Positions 12,629 to 25,050 of a stretch of 64,000 nucleotides of DNA are shown piece by piece. The position numbers and the translations under genes are program-made. Location: contig CAJVPP010000005.1 of assembly GCA_910592005.1 (NCBI GenBank), positions 1 through 64,000 of the forward strand. The letters are read 5' to 3'. Each line of letters begins with the position of its first letter. Positions within the stretch are counted from its first letter, which is position 1. The notes below the pieces were generated by a model. It was not told the DNA's origin, did not search any database, and saw only the letters and a list, made by a program, of their open reading frames with translations. Source of the DNA: Funneliformis mosseae (lineage: Eukaryota > Glomeromycota > Glomeromycetes > Glomerales > Glomeraceae).

Positions 12629-14765
12629 TTATGTTCGATCTCTAGTCGATATAATTTGATCTACTATCGCTTTCATTTTTGGTGGCTCTCTTAACCTATC
12701 AGCACCACTTTTATCATACTCCATTTCGCTTAAAACTCTTAACCAAGCTGAACCACCTTCAGTTCGTAATTCTTCTACTTTACGTCTATACTCATCCCCG
12801 GATAACATTGCAGGATCTTTAATCGGAACATTGGTTGATTTTTTAATCAGTTTGCCCTTCTTCTTTTTCTTTTCATTGCCAGATTTTGATGATGCTATAT
12901 CAGATCCATCTGTTCCACTGTTGTATGCATCATCTCGATCCAAATTAACAACTCTTTTATGAAATTTACGGCTTTTTTTTGTTTTCAATACAGGAACCGT
13001 TGGTTTTTGGTCATCTGAGGATACTACACAGCTAGGTAATATCGAATCATTGCTTAGAACGGCTACAGGATCCTTTTGACTTGAAGGCAAGGATTGTGGA
13101 TACACGTTAATTTGGCGGCGTTCATTATAACTAGGAGCTGTACCATCTAAGATGATATCCTTATTATTCTCACGAAAAGCAGTAAATATGCTTACTCGAT
13201 AATGGGGCTAAAAATATCAAAAAATATATACACACGTATATATACATTTTTGTGAAGTAGAAGGAAATAAAGAAAAATAATGTTTTTTGTGAAAATTAAA
13301 TTCGATTTAAACAGTTTAATGCATAACTATAAATACAATAAAATTATGGCAAAAGTTTCATTTGTCATCATATTAAATTAAAAATTGAACTAACCTGAAA
13401 TCTTGTAAAAGGATTTCCCTCAACGTAAATCTGCATTATATCTCGAAGTTCCGTCATACGACCAACTTCAGCCCAATCCATTAATTTATTTTCCCTAATA
13501 TCTACATACTCTAACGACCATAATCGTTCAAGGCCGCACAAATTTTCAATTCGGTTATTTTGTAATTCCAATCTTGTGATATTGCTAAGCATTTTATAAA
13601 TTCCCGTTACGGACTCGATCATATTATTACTAAGATTTAAATGTTGTAAGTTATAAAGTTGAGATAAACCAGAAGGAACAGCAATGAGTAAATTTTGTGA
13701 TAAATCCAAATGAGTGACTTTATTAATGTAAGCTAATGGCTCGCTAGCAACAAAGGTAAGTGAATTATTAGAAAGATAGACTTGTTTAAGATTTGGCCAA
13801 ATTCTTTGTGGTAAAATACTATCTGGTGAGTAATCATTAAGATCCCTAGCTTTTGGTTGTTCAACTACATCTTGAGGCCCTTTGGCGACCTGACCATTGT
13901 TTGTTATAGCTTTATTGTCATTTTGTTTTCGTCTTTTCATACTATCAACAACTGCATCAACAAATAACTCATAAATATCATCAATTGAACCTTGTTGTAA
14001 AGATAAGGACTCTACTTTCTCTTGTAAAATATCCCAACCATCAAACATTTTTGGTGTTAGTCCATAAATTTCCAAATGTGTCAAATTTTTAAAGAAGGAC
14101 ATGGATAACATTGCACCATTTGGCCAATTCTCAGAACCATCTATTCTCTTTTGATTAATGATCGCAAGTTTTAAACCGGTAAGCTTTATAAATGAACGAT
14201 AAATGTATTGTAATTCCTGATTAATAGGAACTGGTCCGTTTTTTTGAGCGGCAGAATACCACCCTTGCCATCCTGAAAATAATGAAAGGGAAGACATCGC
14301 TGAAGACATTGAGCTAACTGAATTCGAGGATGTAATTGATGAAGTTTCTAGATCTTTAATATCAATGTCGAGAGTTTCACCATCACCCCGTTTGAAATCA
14401 ACAACAGCTTCAAAAGCACCAACATCAAATCCTAAATCACTGAATCTTGCCAACAAATAATATAAATGATGAGGATCAAGAGTCACAAAAATTTTATTTG
14501 GATTATTTATTGAACTTGGTGGTGAAGTTGGAGTTGTAGATGCTGTTGTAGTTGTTGGTTTCAAGTAAGAACTTGTTAGTGCAGCGGAGAAAGACCATAA
14601 GTTCGTCATTGAAAAACTACCACCTCCAGTATCAGTTCTTTTATGACCAGATAAATGGCCTGATGAAGGCGAAGGTGAGTTTGTTGTTGTTAATCTCCTT
14701 TCATTAGAACGAATATATTGAGCTAATGTACGAATATATTGCTCTCCAGTTGTAATCTTTGCCAT
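12629..14765 (-). CDS. Leucine-rich repeat protein resembling STK11IP (LIP1)
   Basis: Two exons, 14765-13395 and 13207-12629, give 649 residues; the intron (GTTAGT...AG) lies exactly between codons. The N-terminal 80 residues are Ser/Thr-rich. The middle has LRR units such as LKQVYLSNNSLTFV, VTHLDLSQNLLIAVPSGL, LQHLNLSNNMIESVTGIYKM and ITRLELQNNRIENLCGL, capped by YVDIRENKLMDWAEV. Right after the LRRs comes GNPFTRFQ-PHYRVSIFTAF, the kind of post-LRR segment found in STK11-interacting protein and nischarin-type scaffolds. The C-terminal third is lysine-rich (KKKKKGKLIKK), then GDEYRRKVEELRTEGGSAWL. Function is inferred only as a scaffold. It is divergent from the haspin gene and shares a 237-bp intergenic region with it. 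The family call is moderate; LRR content is certain. Confidence 0.82.
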
Positions 14766-15002
14766 GGTAATGGTAATTCAGGTATTCAAATATTCAATAA
14801 AAATTCATGTCGATTTCATGGTTTCATAGTAGATATAGTAGATTTTCACATGACCCCTTAACCACATGACCTAATTTGGAAATCGGTTTATTTACCATAA
14901 ATATAAATGGTTAAATACATATATGCATTGTTCCTTATATTACAGTATTATTTTCCGCGTTTTACATAAACCGTAAATTTATTTTATTGTTATTTAAAAA
15001 AA
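14766..15002. promoter_or_regulatory. Shared divergent promoter of the LRR gene and haspin gene
   Basis: Only 237 bases separate two start codons that point away from each other, so regulatory elements must be shared or overlap. TTTTCCGCG at 14951-14959, 44 bases upstream of the haspin start, matches the E2F-type core TTTSSCGC with one base of slack. This would fit a mitotic kinase but is a single short match. Confidence 0.5.
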
Positions 15003-17565
15003 ATGAACCATCTTGGTACTACGACAAAGACAATTAGAACTTACGGAAAGAAAAGCAACGAACGCGTTATTGCAATTCATACTTGGAGACATGAAATAAA
15101 TAAAGAATTAGAAGGTACAATTAAAGATACAGAGAATTCTTTGGAGAAAGATAGGGTTAGAGCATATGGAAAGAAAAGCAACGAACGCGTTATTGCAATT
15201 CATACTTGGAGACATGAAATAAATAAAGAATTAGAAGAAACAACTAAAGATACAGAGATTTCTTTGGAGAAAGATATGATTAGAACCAATGGAAAGAAAA
15301 GCAACGAACGCGTTATTGCAATTCATACTTTGAATCATAAAATAAATAAAGAATTAGAAGGAACAACTAATGATACAGAGATTTCTTTGGCGAAAGATAA
15401 AATATCTAAATTTAAAAACTCTACAACTCAACACTCATTTATTACTAAAGGCTCGGAAAGCGAACCAGTCAAGCGGAAGTCATTCACGAAGGGATTCACA
15501 AAACCCAAGTATTATCTTTCGCCCACTCGTCAATCACCGAAACCAGTAAACCATGCAAATGAAACTTCCCGTGTAAATGAAATAGATAACATTTCGCCAA
15601 GTCGGTTAATATCCAAAAAGAATATGATCCAGGAAGGCACCTTGTCACCTAACAATTCAATAAATAAAACCCAATTGTCAATGTCACAAAAGCCATTTAA
15701 AAAAAAATATCATTCACCGTCCAAAGATTACGACCATTATAGTGAATCATTAGGCAAAGTTATTATAAAGGATCTGAATAATTTTAGTGAAAAAGAGAAC
15801 GTTGATATCTGTCATAATGACTTTGAAATCGATTCAAATAGTCAGATTTCCAAGAAATTAGAACATCGTTTTATAAAGGATCACAAAGCCGAGTTTGATA
15901 AACCTGCTAAAGAAATTGAGCAGGATAGGAATGAATCGCAAGAATTAACAAAATTATTGTGGATTTGTGACCAAGAGCATTTATGGGATTTTGAAGAATT
16001 TCTTGGGAAGGAGTGAGTGTAAATCATTACTTTTGAATATTTAAATTTTCAATATTAATAGTCATATTTCGATGCCTCTTAAGTTGTCTTAATAATGCCA
16101 TGAAAATTGGAGAGGCAAGTTTTTCTGAAGTATTTACAGCATACGCGCCAAAGTTTACTACCACAAAAACGAAATGTGTCTTCAAGATCGTTCCATTTGG
16201 AAGAGGAAAAGAAATATTAGTGAATGGTGAGGAACAATGTAGTGTAAGGGATATTACTCAAGAGATCAAAACCACATTAGAGTTGGGAGGAAGAACTGGC
16301 CTTGACCCAAAATTGAGGGTTGGTTTCTTAAGATTATATGGGTAAGTTTATGACTTTTGATTGACTATAAACAATCCCAATTAATTATATACATTTTTTT
16401 AAAGAGTTGGTGTTTGCCGTGGTAAATATCCTGAAGTCCTATTAAAAGAATGGGATCGATGGGATAAAGCATATAAGTCGGAAAGCGCTCGTCCAGGTCT
16501 TTAAATTAATTATTTTTTATATTTGTGAATGGCTTAATCCTAATATTTTTGCAATATTATAAAGATTACTTTGATGATAAACAGCTTTATGCCGTGTTAA
16601 TTGTTGAGTATGGAGGTCTGGATCTTGAACATATTAAATTAAAAAATTGGGCACAAGCTTGGAGTGTATTAACACAAGTTGGATGGAGTATAGCACAGGC
16701 TGAACAGGTAGGATTATATTAATTTTTAATTATTTTATTAAAATAAAATTCTTATCTTAAACAATTTCTTTTAGTCGCTAAATTTCGAAGTAAGATAGTT
16801 TGTTATACGCTTATTTACTTAGGGCGAACTGATATCTAAACAATTTTTTTTATCATTATTTTGAGCACCGTGATCTTCATTGGGGAAACATAACAATTAA
16901 ACAAACTAAAGTTAAGTATGTATCATATAATTTGCCTTCAGCTAACATAAACGTTGAAATCAAAACTTTTGGAGTGCGGGCTTGTATAATAGACTATACG
17001 TTATCTCGGATGGAACGTGGTTTGTTAATCTACGCAATTAGTTTTTTTTTATTGATATTTTGATCCTTTTCTATCTGTTTAATACTATTTCAAATCAATT
17101 TAGGAAATGAAATTATCCACGTAGATATAGTAGATGAAGGATATTTTACCGGGAAAGGTGAGGCACATTTTTAATCTTAATTCTCTGAAAATTATGAAAC
17201 TTATTCACACGATTTCAGGTGATTATCAATTTGATGTCTACCGTATGATGAGAGAAGAGACAAAAGGCGATTGGAAATCTTTCTGGCCAAAAACTAATGT
17301 ATTCGTAAGTATTAACAAAATCTTTAATTTATCATACGGTGTATTATTTTTTTTTCTTTCAAAATTAACATCAAATGCGTAGTGGCTTCATTACATCGCG
17401 GATAAATTATTATCTGCCAAGAAATTGACAAAGCCAAAAAAAGGAAACGAACAATATGATTACTACAACGCGATTTTAGGTTTCAAAAAGCGAGCGTTGG
17501 TAAAAAATGGTGGATATCAAAACATGATGGAAACGATGAGCAAAGATGAAGCTTGGCAAATATAA
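15003..17565 (+). CDS. Haspin-type histone H3 Thr3 kinase
   Basis: Nine exons close to 664 residues: 15003-16012, 16084-16341, 16405-16496, 16565-16707, 16775-16789, 16866-17019, 17104-17157, 17219-17304 and 17393-10 (17383)-17565. The N-terminal half is basic and low-complexity, with a triplicated 41-residue unit. The C-terminal half is the atypical kinase fold of haspin: glycine loop IGEASFSEVF, CVFKIVPF with the ATP-binding Lys, WDRWDKAYKSESARPDYF, VLIVEYGGLDLE hinge, catalytic HRDLHWGNI, IIDYTLSRMERG in place of a normal DFG loop, GDYQFDVYRMM, and WLHYIADKLL at the end. Haspin phosphorylates histone H3 on Thr3 in mitosis to recruit the Aurora B complex (family knowledge). Exon 5 is only 15 bases but supplies SLNFE in frame. 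All catalytic residues I can check are present, so the gene appears functional. Confidence 0.92.
15036..15404 (+). repeat. Three 123-bp in-frame repeats in haspin exon 1
   Basis: Three successive 41-residue units begin RTYGKKSNERVIAIHTW, RAYGKKSNERVIAIHTW and RTNGKKSNERVIAIHTL. The first part of each unit is identical at DNA level (GGAAAGAAAAGCAACGAACG and onwards) in all three, so the duplication is recent or being homogenised. The unit contains an ACGCGT word. They lie in the disordered head of the kinase. Confidence 0.93.
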
Positions 17566-17650
17566 ATTTGAGATATACGCATTTGATAATTGAGGTTATG
17601 TTTTATTGAATTCAAAAGAAATAAATGAAAAGATTATGATGTTATATTTG

Positions 17651-18485
17651 TTAATAATTACGAGCATGTTGATATTTATTTCCACGATCATTATTCTGTA
17701 ATTTTATACGATTTCCGTATTTTTCACTTAACCAAGATTCGAGAAGATTCAAATTATAAATATTCGATTTATAAAAGATATCAAGTAGATCACCTAAGTT
17801 ATTCCAACAAAAAGAGAACAATTAGAAAATGAATAAGTATATTGAAAATATGAATGATTGACTCTCTTACCAACGACGGGTAAAATTCCGAAAATAAAAT
17901 CAAGTAAAACATGCATAATCATTCTCATCAAAAGATTTACTGGAATATCAAAGAAACTTGTCAAATAAACTTGATACATTCCCAACGCCAATCCAATAAA
18001 ATCACCTATAAGATGTGAACATTGTTAAATTTCGCTAATAGAAAGGAAATTTGATTGACATCTTGCAAACTATACCAAAGGCTGGTAGAAAACCAAGGAT
18101 TGCTTCCAAGCCAATTGGCAATTGGTATCCATATATAGGGATTGAATCTAACCTATGTAATTATTAAAGATCACAAAAAAACGTTAATTGATATATCTAG
18201 TACTACAGAGAAACCTCTCTAGCCATATTACTGACATGAGGTATGCATTTAGAGATGTGTGCGTTTAGAGAGAGTAAATTTTTAATATTTGTTCCTAAAG
18301 CTTATGGCTAAGCCAGGGATAATGGTGCATTTATAGAGTACAATTAGAGAGGTTTCTCTGAGTATCTATTACAAAGACATGTTATCATAATACCATAAAG
18401 CGATCGTTTTTATACGTTCATATAATACTTGAGCATCTACTACATTTTGAGGGGAAACTTTTGGTGGTAAAGGTAACTGAGTCAT
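17651..18485 (-). CDS. DUF4112 small membrane protein
   Basis: Four exons, 18485-18394, 18152-18076, 18005-17871 and 17793-17651, close to 148 residues. After a short N-terminal stretch the chain reads LDSIPIYGYQLPIGLEAILG then FLPAFGDFIGLALGMYQ, and a second related half reads LLDFIFGILPVVGDLLDIFYKSN. These two G(I/L)xPxxGD turns between hydrophobic segments are the hallmark of DUF4112 proteins, which are widespread and of unknown function. It ends 85 bp from the haspin stop on the opposite strand, so the transcripts probably overlap at their 3' ends. Intron 1 contains a MITE-like element. Confidence 0.85.
18206..18360. mobile_element. MITE-like 155-bp element in intron 1 of the DUF4112 gene
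   Basis: The ends are perfect 16-bp inverted repeats, CAGAGAAACCTCTCTA on the left and its complement on the right, with TA dinucleotides nearby. The inner part has smaller TTTAGAGA words. There is no coding capacity. The terminal sequence is like those of Tc1/mariner- or pogo-type non-autonomous elements. Confidence 0.75.
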
Positions 18486-21477
18486 GCTTTAAAATTTAAA
18501 TGTCGAAGAAATAAAAGTTTTAGTGTCCTTTGAAACGGGTTTGCTAAAAATAAAAAAGTAAATACAGAAATCTATACTATAATATATCTTATTGCCTGAT
18601 TTGTTATTTATTTAAAGTTTAAATATTATTTTTGTTAATATTTTATAAAACTTTAAAATAACTTATGAAAATTTATTTAATACAAATAAAATTATAATAA
18701 TTATAATATTATTATGATATTCTTATTATGATTCTATAAATTATAAAAAAAAATAAAGTGTTTATTCTTATTTTTATTATTTATTTATTTATTTAATTTA
18801 ATACTAAGAAAAGTTGACTAGAATTGTTTGACATATTTTTTTTTTATTTGTTCATTTATAACTTGAAATTTGCAGCTAGTGCTACCGAATTATATATATT
18901 AGGCCAATATTTGGTAAGGATTTTGTAAATTATTTCTATAGTAAAAATATTGCTAATTCTTAAAATCATATGATTAATATTTCATGTGACTCTTTTGATT
19001 TTATTTATTATATATTTTATTATATTAGCAAATAATACTTTACATTAGTAAATAATAAAAAGCAAATAATAAGAACAATTAATTAAAATTATTAACTGCT
19101 TCTCCTACTTTTTTGATAAAATGTAATAGTAATCTTAATATAAACATAATTAAAAGAATTGTAAAAAAAGTATGAAAATATCTTGTAATTCTTTTAATAA
19201 TAACTAAATATTTCACATTTTTTATAGTAAATCTATATTTAGATTTAAATTTAGATGCTTTACAATAAAACTTAACCCTTTTTATTCTCAATAATCAACC
19301 TTTTTTATAATGCATCTTAGGATTTTATAACTTTAGTACTAAAGAATCAAAATTTTCTTTATTACTTGTAATAATTTTCTATAATTTTATTTCTTCAAAA
19401 TCTTATTGATTTATTTCTTTATATATTAAGTTTTGTAATATCTTAACATAATTTCAAAGCTAATATTTTTACTTTAACTTATCTATTTTTATTCAAACTC
19501 TAACACAATTTCAAAGCTAACATTTTTTATTTAATCTACTTATCTTTACTCTAACCTTAATATAATTTTAAAGTCAATACTACATAACTTTAAATACTAA
19601 TACAATTATAATTCTAAATAGCAAATAATATAACGTTATTAGTACTTTTATAACTTTCCTTTCATTTATATTATATATTTAACATAAAAAAATAAGTTAA
19701 TTTAAATATAAAATGATTAAGAATGAAATAAATTATTAAATATTAATAAAAGGTAAAAGAAGTAATTATGATAAATTATGAAAAGGACAAATTATAAGAA
19801 AAAATAGTGATAATCTATATTTAATATTATAAACAATTATATATTAAATCAATTAATTATATAATAAATATAATAGTTATATGGTATATAAGAATTAATA
19901 ATATATTACTATAAGAATAAATAATAATTTTCTAAAATTAAAAAATATATATAATAATCAATAATATTTAGTAATTATTTTTTAAACTATAAAATTTTAT
20001 AGACAAATTTACCTGCTTATTTAATATAAATTTTCTTCTGATTTATTTTTATAAAAATTAAATTTAAAAAATTTTTTTTTTAAATTAATTTTATAAATAT
20101 ATATAATATTGTAGTAATTTTTTATATAATTAAGAATTTAAAATTACTTATAATCTAAAATTTGTAATTTTTATAAAATTTTTATATTAAAAAATTTTAT
20201 CATTGATCTTTGACAATCTTATTAATATTTACTTTAATAATATTAATCATAATAGAATATTATAAAATTTATCATAAAGAATAATTTTAATTATTACAGT
20301 TTTTATAATTTACTAAGAAATTTTATGATTTTTATTAATAGTAAAGTAATTCAATTAGTTCGCAAATATATGAATTTTAAGAAAATTTTTAAAAAATTAT
20401 TATAATAAATTTTTCAAAACTTATTTAAAAATTGAATTATTTAAAAAACTTCTTAATAAACTTAAATTTCTTCTAATAAAGTTGATAAAATATATATTAA
20501 ACTATATTTTTTATATAATAATTATATTATTAATATTAATATTTTATTTTTTATTAAAAAATTGATACTTTTTTTTATGTTTGCAAGAAAATTTGCCTAC
20601 TCTACAATTTAAGGGATACTAAATATAATTTTTACATTAAATAATTTTATTTTTAAATACAAATTATTTTGATTTTATTATTTTATTATTATAACTTAAT
20701 TATAATTTATAAAATTTACTTTTTAATAATTTATTTAAATTATTATTTTAAAAAATATATTTAATAAAATTATTATTATTATTATTATATATAAATATTA
20801 TTTTAAATATATAAAAGTAACTTTTAAATTTATTATAATAATTTAATAAATTTAATAACAAAAAATTTTTTTTTATAATTAAGATAAAAGTTAATAAATT
20901 TAAATTTTATAATTAAAATTTTTTTTTTAAAAAAAAAAATAAAAAAATAATTTAAATAATTTAATATAATAATAAAAAATTTTGATATATGATATTTAAG
21001 AATTTCATTTTTTTAACTTATATTTTATATAATAAAAACTGATTGGTTTTTTAATAACATTCTTTTTATTCTATTTATATGTTAAATATTTTTTACTTTA
21101 TATTTTTATCTATTAATTCTACTAATTCTATTAATTTTATTAATTTATAATAATAAATATTTTGTTATATGTTATATGGTTAATTTCTTAATGCCGTAAT
21201 GCCGGCCGAGATGAGATTTTGTTGATTCTGAGGTAAAGGCGATGCTGTATTTTAAAGAACGCAATTTTGGCGATCTAATAAGTGATTTGTTGAATAATAA
21301 TATAATAATAATAAACATGTAAAACTTTGTATAAAGGTTGATTTGTAAAAAAATGACAGCTTGTCAAATCTTTTTTGGAAAATAAATATGATGATCTTAC
21401 ATTTGTTGATCCCATAATGCAATATAAAAAATTGAAAATAAAAAATAAATATTTTATACTTGTTACAAAAATTTTCG
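18486..21477. other. AT-rich intergenic island without genes
   Basis: Three kilobases of extreme AT content. The only structure I can define is a 57-bp tandem repeat, about 2.5 copies at 19444-19585 (copies start at 19444, 19501 and 19558). The last 250 bases before the methyltransferase start have a few GC-containing words (GCCGGCCGAGATGAG near 21200) and may hold its promoter. Confidence 0.6.
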
Positions 21478-22466
21478 ATGGATCCATATAATAGTAATTT
21501 TGTTTTTTTAATTTTTTTTTTAATTATCGGTTTTAAATGAAATTTAATGTAAATATTTTACTAATTTTTTTTTTATCTAGATGATGATCCTGATTACCGT
21601 GATACTCCATTACTTTCTCGAGTTATAAAACCCTCTGTTAGAACGGTCACTCTTCCTGAACAACGCAGAAGCTCAGGAGGAAGAGGAGGTTCATTTAATA
21701 GGAACCAATATCAACAACAATCTGGTTACCAACAATCCAATTATTATAGTTCTCAAAATCATCAGTATCAACAACATCAACACCAACATAGAAATTATAA
21801 TTATTCTAATTATAATTCAAATAAATATGGTCAACAAAAACAATTATCGCCACAATCACCACAGGCTCCACAATCTTATACAAAAGAAGAGCGGCTTAGA
21901 GAAGATCATCATCGAAATCCAACTCAAGAGCATCAACCTCCTCCACCTTCTATTCCAGTATTGTCTTCATCCTCCTCATCTTCAACTGTTTTACCTTCTT
22001 TATCAAGCATTTCTCAATTATCATTTGTACCATCATCTTCTTCTACCACCCTTCCTCCGATTCATCAAATTGCTGATGGTCCTACAAAAGATCAAAGCAT
22101 TGTTTTACCTAATATAATACAATTACCTAAACAAAATGTTGATTTTATCTCTTGTAATTTTCCTTATGAAGAAAAAAGGCTTATTCAGGGATTAAATATG
22201 GTTGTTGGCCAAGTAAGTTAACCTTTAAAGGTTCTGAACAGAACTTTGAATTTTTTTTTTTTTAAAAAAAATTAATATTTGTTTTTGTTATCAAAGGTTA
22301 ATGAACCTGACTATAATCTATTTTGTGATTCTAAAATTGTATACAATCTTCTAGAAAAAAAGGTATATATATATATATTTTTTTTTAAGTCTATTATAAA
22401 TATAATAATAATTTTTTTTGTCGAAACTTCAATATCATAAGATACTTAATATATATATTTGTATTT

Positions 22467-22504
<38 letters not shown>

Positions 22505-24221
22505 CTAATAGAATAGCTTGGAAGATATATCACATGAAAAATTTACAGAAGCAAGACAGAAATCAAATCCATATGAAAAAGTGGGTAATTCAATTTTTAT
22601 GAATAGAGCTGCTGTAAAATTAGCATGTTTAGATTCCTTATTCGGTCTTACTGGAATTAAAAGATATGATCCAGTCAAAGATAATGTAAGAAATATATTT
22701 GACTTTTTTTTTTAATTTCGTTAATATTTCAAAACTTGATATTTTACCTTTATAAATACAAAAAAAGGTGTTTTTGTTTGCGGATTTATGTGGGGGACCA
22801 GGAGGATTTACAGGTTTGAAAAAATGTATTTTTACAGCGATTTAATAATATAAATAATTCTAAATTCAATTTTATCTTTAGAATATTTGTTATCACGTAA
22901 ACAATCTTGGGGAGAAAAAGTTTTTGGATGGGGAATTACTTTAAAAAATTTGCAGGATTTTGATTTTAGTAGGTTTCATCATGAAACTATGCCAGATAGC
23001 TATTTTAAACCATGTTATGGAGTTGACGGTACAGGTAATTTTAACCCCGAATATTTATTTATCTTTTTGTATTATGCGATAATGCTAGTAATAATTGTAT
23101 TTGGTAGGTGATTTATATAAAGAAGAAAATATTAGAGATTTTGCTAAAGTTGTAAAAAAAGGAACTCAAGAAGGTGGTGTAGATTTAGTAACAGCTGATG
23201 GGGTAAGATCTGTTAACATATGTATATATGTTTAAAAAATCAACTGTATATGAGAAATTTGATTTCCTAGCAATTATCCCATATTACGATGAAAACTAAA
23301 TATTCTATATAATTAAATAGGGATTTGATGTAAAAGGACAAGAAAGATATCAAGAAAATCTCTTAAATCAATTGATATTATGTCAAGTGATTACAATGTT
23401 TATGACGCTCCGAAAAAGTAATTATGAAATAATTTCTCCCGTGTGAAAATGATCTTTTTTTTTATTCAATTAATTCTTATTAACAAAAAAAAAAAAATTA
23501 TTAGATGGTGACTTTGTATTAAAAGTATTTGATATATTTACACCATTTACTGGAGGTATTGTATGGATATTGTATCGTCATTTTGAAAAGCTTTGTATAA
23601 TTAAACCATTATCAAGTAGACCTGCAAATTCAGAAAAGTATTTGTTTTTTTTTTTGAGCTTAATTCAAGAAATTAATTTAATATATTCTTTACTAATTTT
23701 TATTTGAACTTCAGATATATAATTTGTCGAAATCTACGAGAGAGTAATCCAGCAATAATAGATTATTTATTCAGTGTGAACAGGAAATTTAATGAAATGA
23801 AATATACAACAATGAATAAATCAACTTTATCACCAACAACTACATCATCATCATCACTTAATCATTTATTAACACAAGATTATCAACAAATTCCAACATT
23901 GCCAAAGGAAGATATAAATGAAATTATTGATATTTCAGAAATCAAAAAAGATCAAGGATTTTTGGAATATATTAAACGAAAAAATATTGAAATAGCTAAG
24001 AATCAGATTGAAGCTATCCAACAATTAATGAAATTTGTTGATAATCCGTATCCTTTTTTATGATAAACCCAAAAGTAAAAGAAGTGATATAAAAGATTTA
24101 ATCTTGAATGTTTTTCTTAATTTAATTTTATTATAAAATTTATAGAGAAATAAAACCACTTAATCAAGAAGAATATAGAAGACTTTGCTTGCAAGAATGG
24201 AGTTTACCAAATGAAGAATGA
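21478..24221 (+). CDS. Cap-specific mRNA 2'-O-methyltransferase (CMTR1-like, FtsJ fold)
   Basis: Eleven exons close to 606 residues: 21478-21493, 21581-22212, 22297-22362, 22512-22685, 22768-22813, 22882-23034, 23108-23202, 23321-23417, 23505-23637, 23715-24047 and 24146-24221. Residues 20-190 are Gln/Ser-rich and likely disordered. The catalytic part follows the CMTR1 order: FMNRAAVKLACLD with Lys274, SAM site LFADLCGGPGGFTEYL, LVTADGGFDVKGQE with Asp393, GDFVLKVFDIFTPF with Lys433, and SSRPANSEKYIICRNL with Glu470, giving the K-D-K-E tetrad. It would methylate the ribose of the first transcribed nucleotide in the nucleus. There is no WW or G-patch domain, unlike animal CMTR1. Exon 1 (16 bases) is the least certain part. 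Intron 3 contains a 31-base A run; the last intron looks U12-type. The final exon (KPLNQEEYRRLCLQEWSLP) matches the family tail. Confidence 0.9.
24048..24145 (+). other. Probable U12-type GT-AG intron (last intron of the cap methyltransferase gene)
   Basis: The 5' splice site is GTATCCTTTTTTA, an exact match to the minor-spliceosome consensus GTATCCTTT. Upstream of the AG lies TTTCTTAAT, matching the branch consensus TTCCTTAAC at 7 of 9 positions, but its A is about 25 bases from the 3' end, somewhat farther than usual. Splicing here is in phase 2 and joins two parts that are both conserved. Confidence 0.65.
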
Positions 24222-25050
24222 AATTTCAGGTTTGTATTCCTTGAAACGGCATATTATTTTTATTATTAAGTTGCAGGCGCAAACCGTTTGAGGATTTAGA
24301 TTTTTAAACTGTATTTTCTTGTACCTATGCCTTGTAAATTATAAATGATTGTTAAAACTATGATAAAGTTAAAATTTTAGTTATTTGAAAAGATTTGAAT
24401 TAATTTACTTGAAAAATTAATACAAAATACGATTAGATTGTTATGTATATTGTAAATATTATTATTAAATTATTTTTATGCACAATTTTTTCTTAATAAA
24501 TTATGTCAAAAAGTTGCAATGCATAATTTCTAAGATTTCTGTAGTTGCTTAAAAAACCCCACCCCATCTCATAACAAATAACTTTATATATTTTTTTTGA
24601 TGCATACTCAATATTTTTTTAAAAACAAAAACCTTATTTACATTCAAGTTGTTTTTTATTATCCTTTTTTGAAATAATAAAATATAATATTTACTGAAAT
24701 TAATGAATACGTAAATTAATGAAAATTTGACAAAACATTATCAAATGATTCTTTGATAACTCTGCAATTTGATTTGATAAGACTAATTTTCGAACCACCA
24801 TAAAAATATTACTGGTTCATGAAAATCCCAAAACCTAGTATACATCACAATACCCTCCCTGTATTGTATCAAGAGAAGAATAATCTGTAAATTATCAAGC
24901 TTAAACTAAAAAAAAAAAAAAAATAAAAGCATGGAATTTAATATATATCAAGCTGGTTTGATGTCAAAATTAAACAAATAGTAATTTATGCCATAGTTTT
25001 AAAAAATTTTTTTATTCAAATCAGTGATGAACTTACCAAAAGCTAGGAAA
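24222..25050. other. Convergent intergenic region
   Basis: AT-rich 3' flanks of the cap methyltransferase (+) and the 290-residue gene (-). It includes an A-run near 24908 and TTATCAAATGATTCTTTGAT-like words. No gene is seen. Confidence 0.6.

Noticed and set aside
23704..24063. End of the cap methyltransferase at the TGA near 24061 without the last intron
   Set aside because: The downstream exon (KPLNQEEYRRLCLQEW) matches the family C-terminus in frame, so the intron is taken as spliced; retention remains possible.
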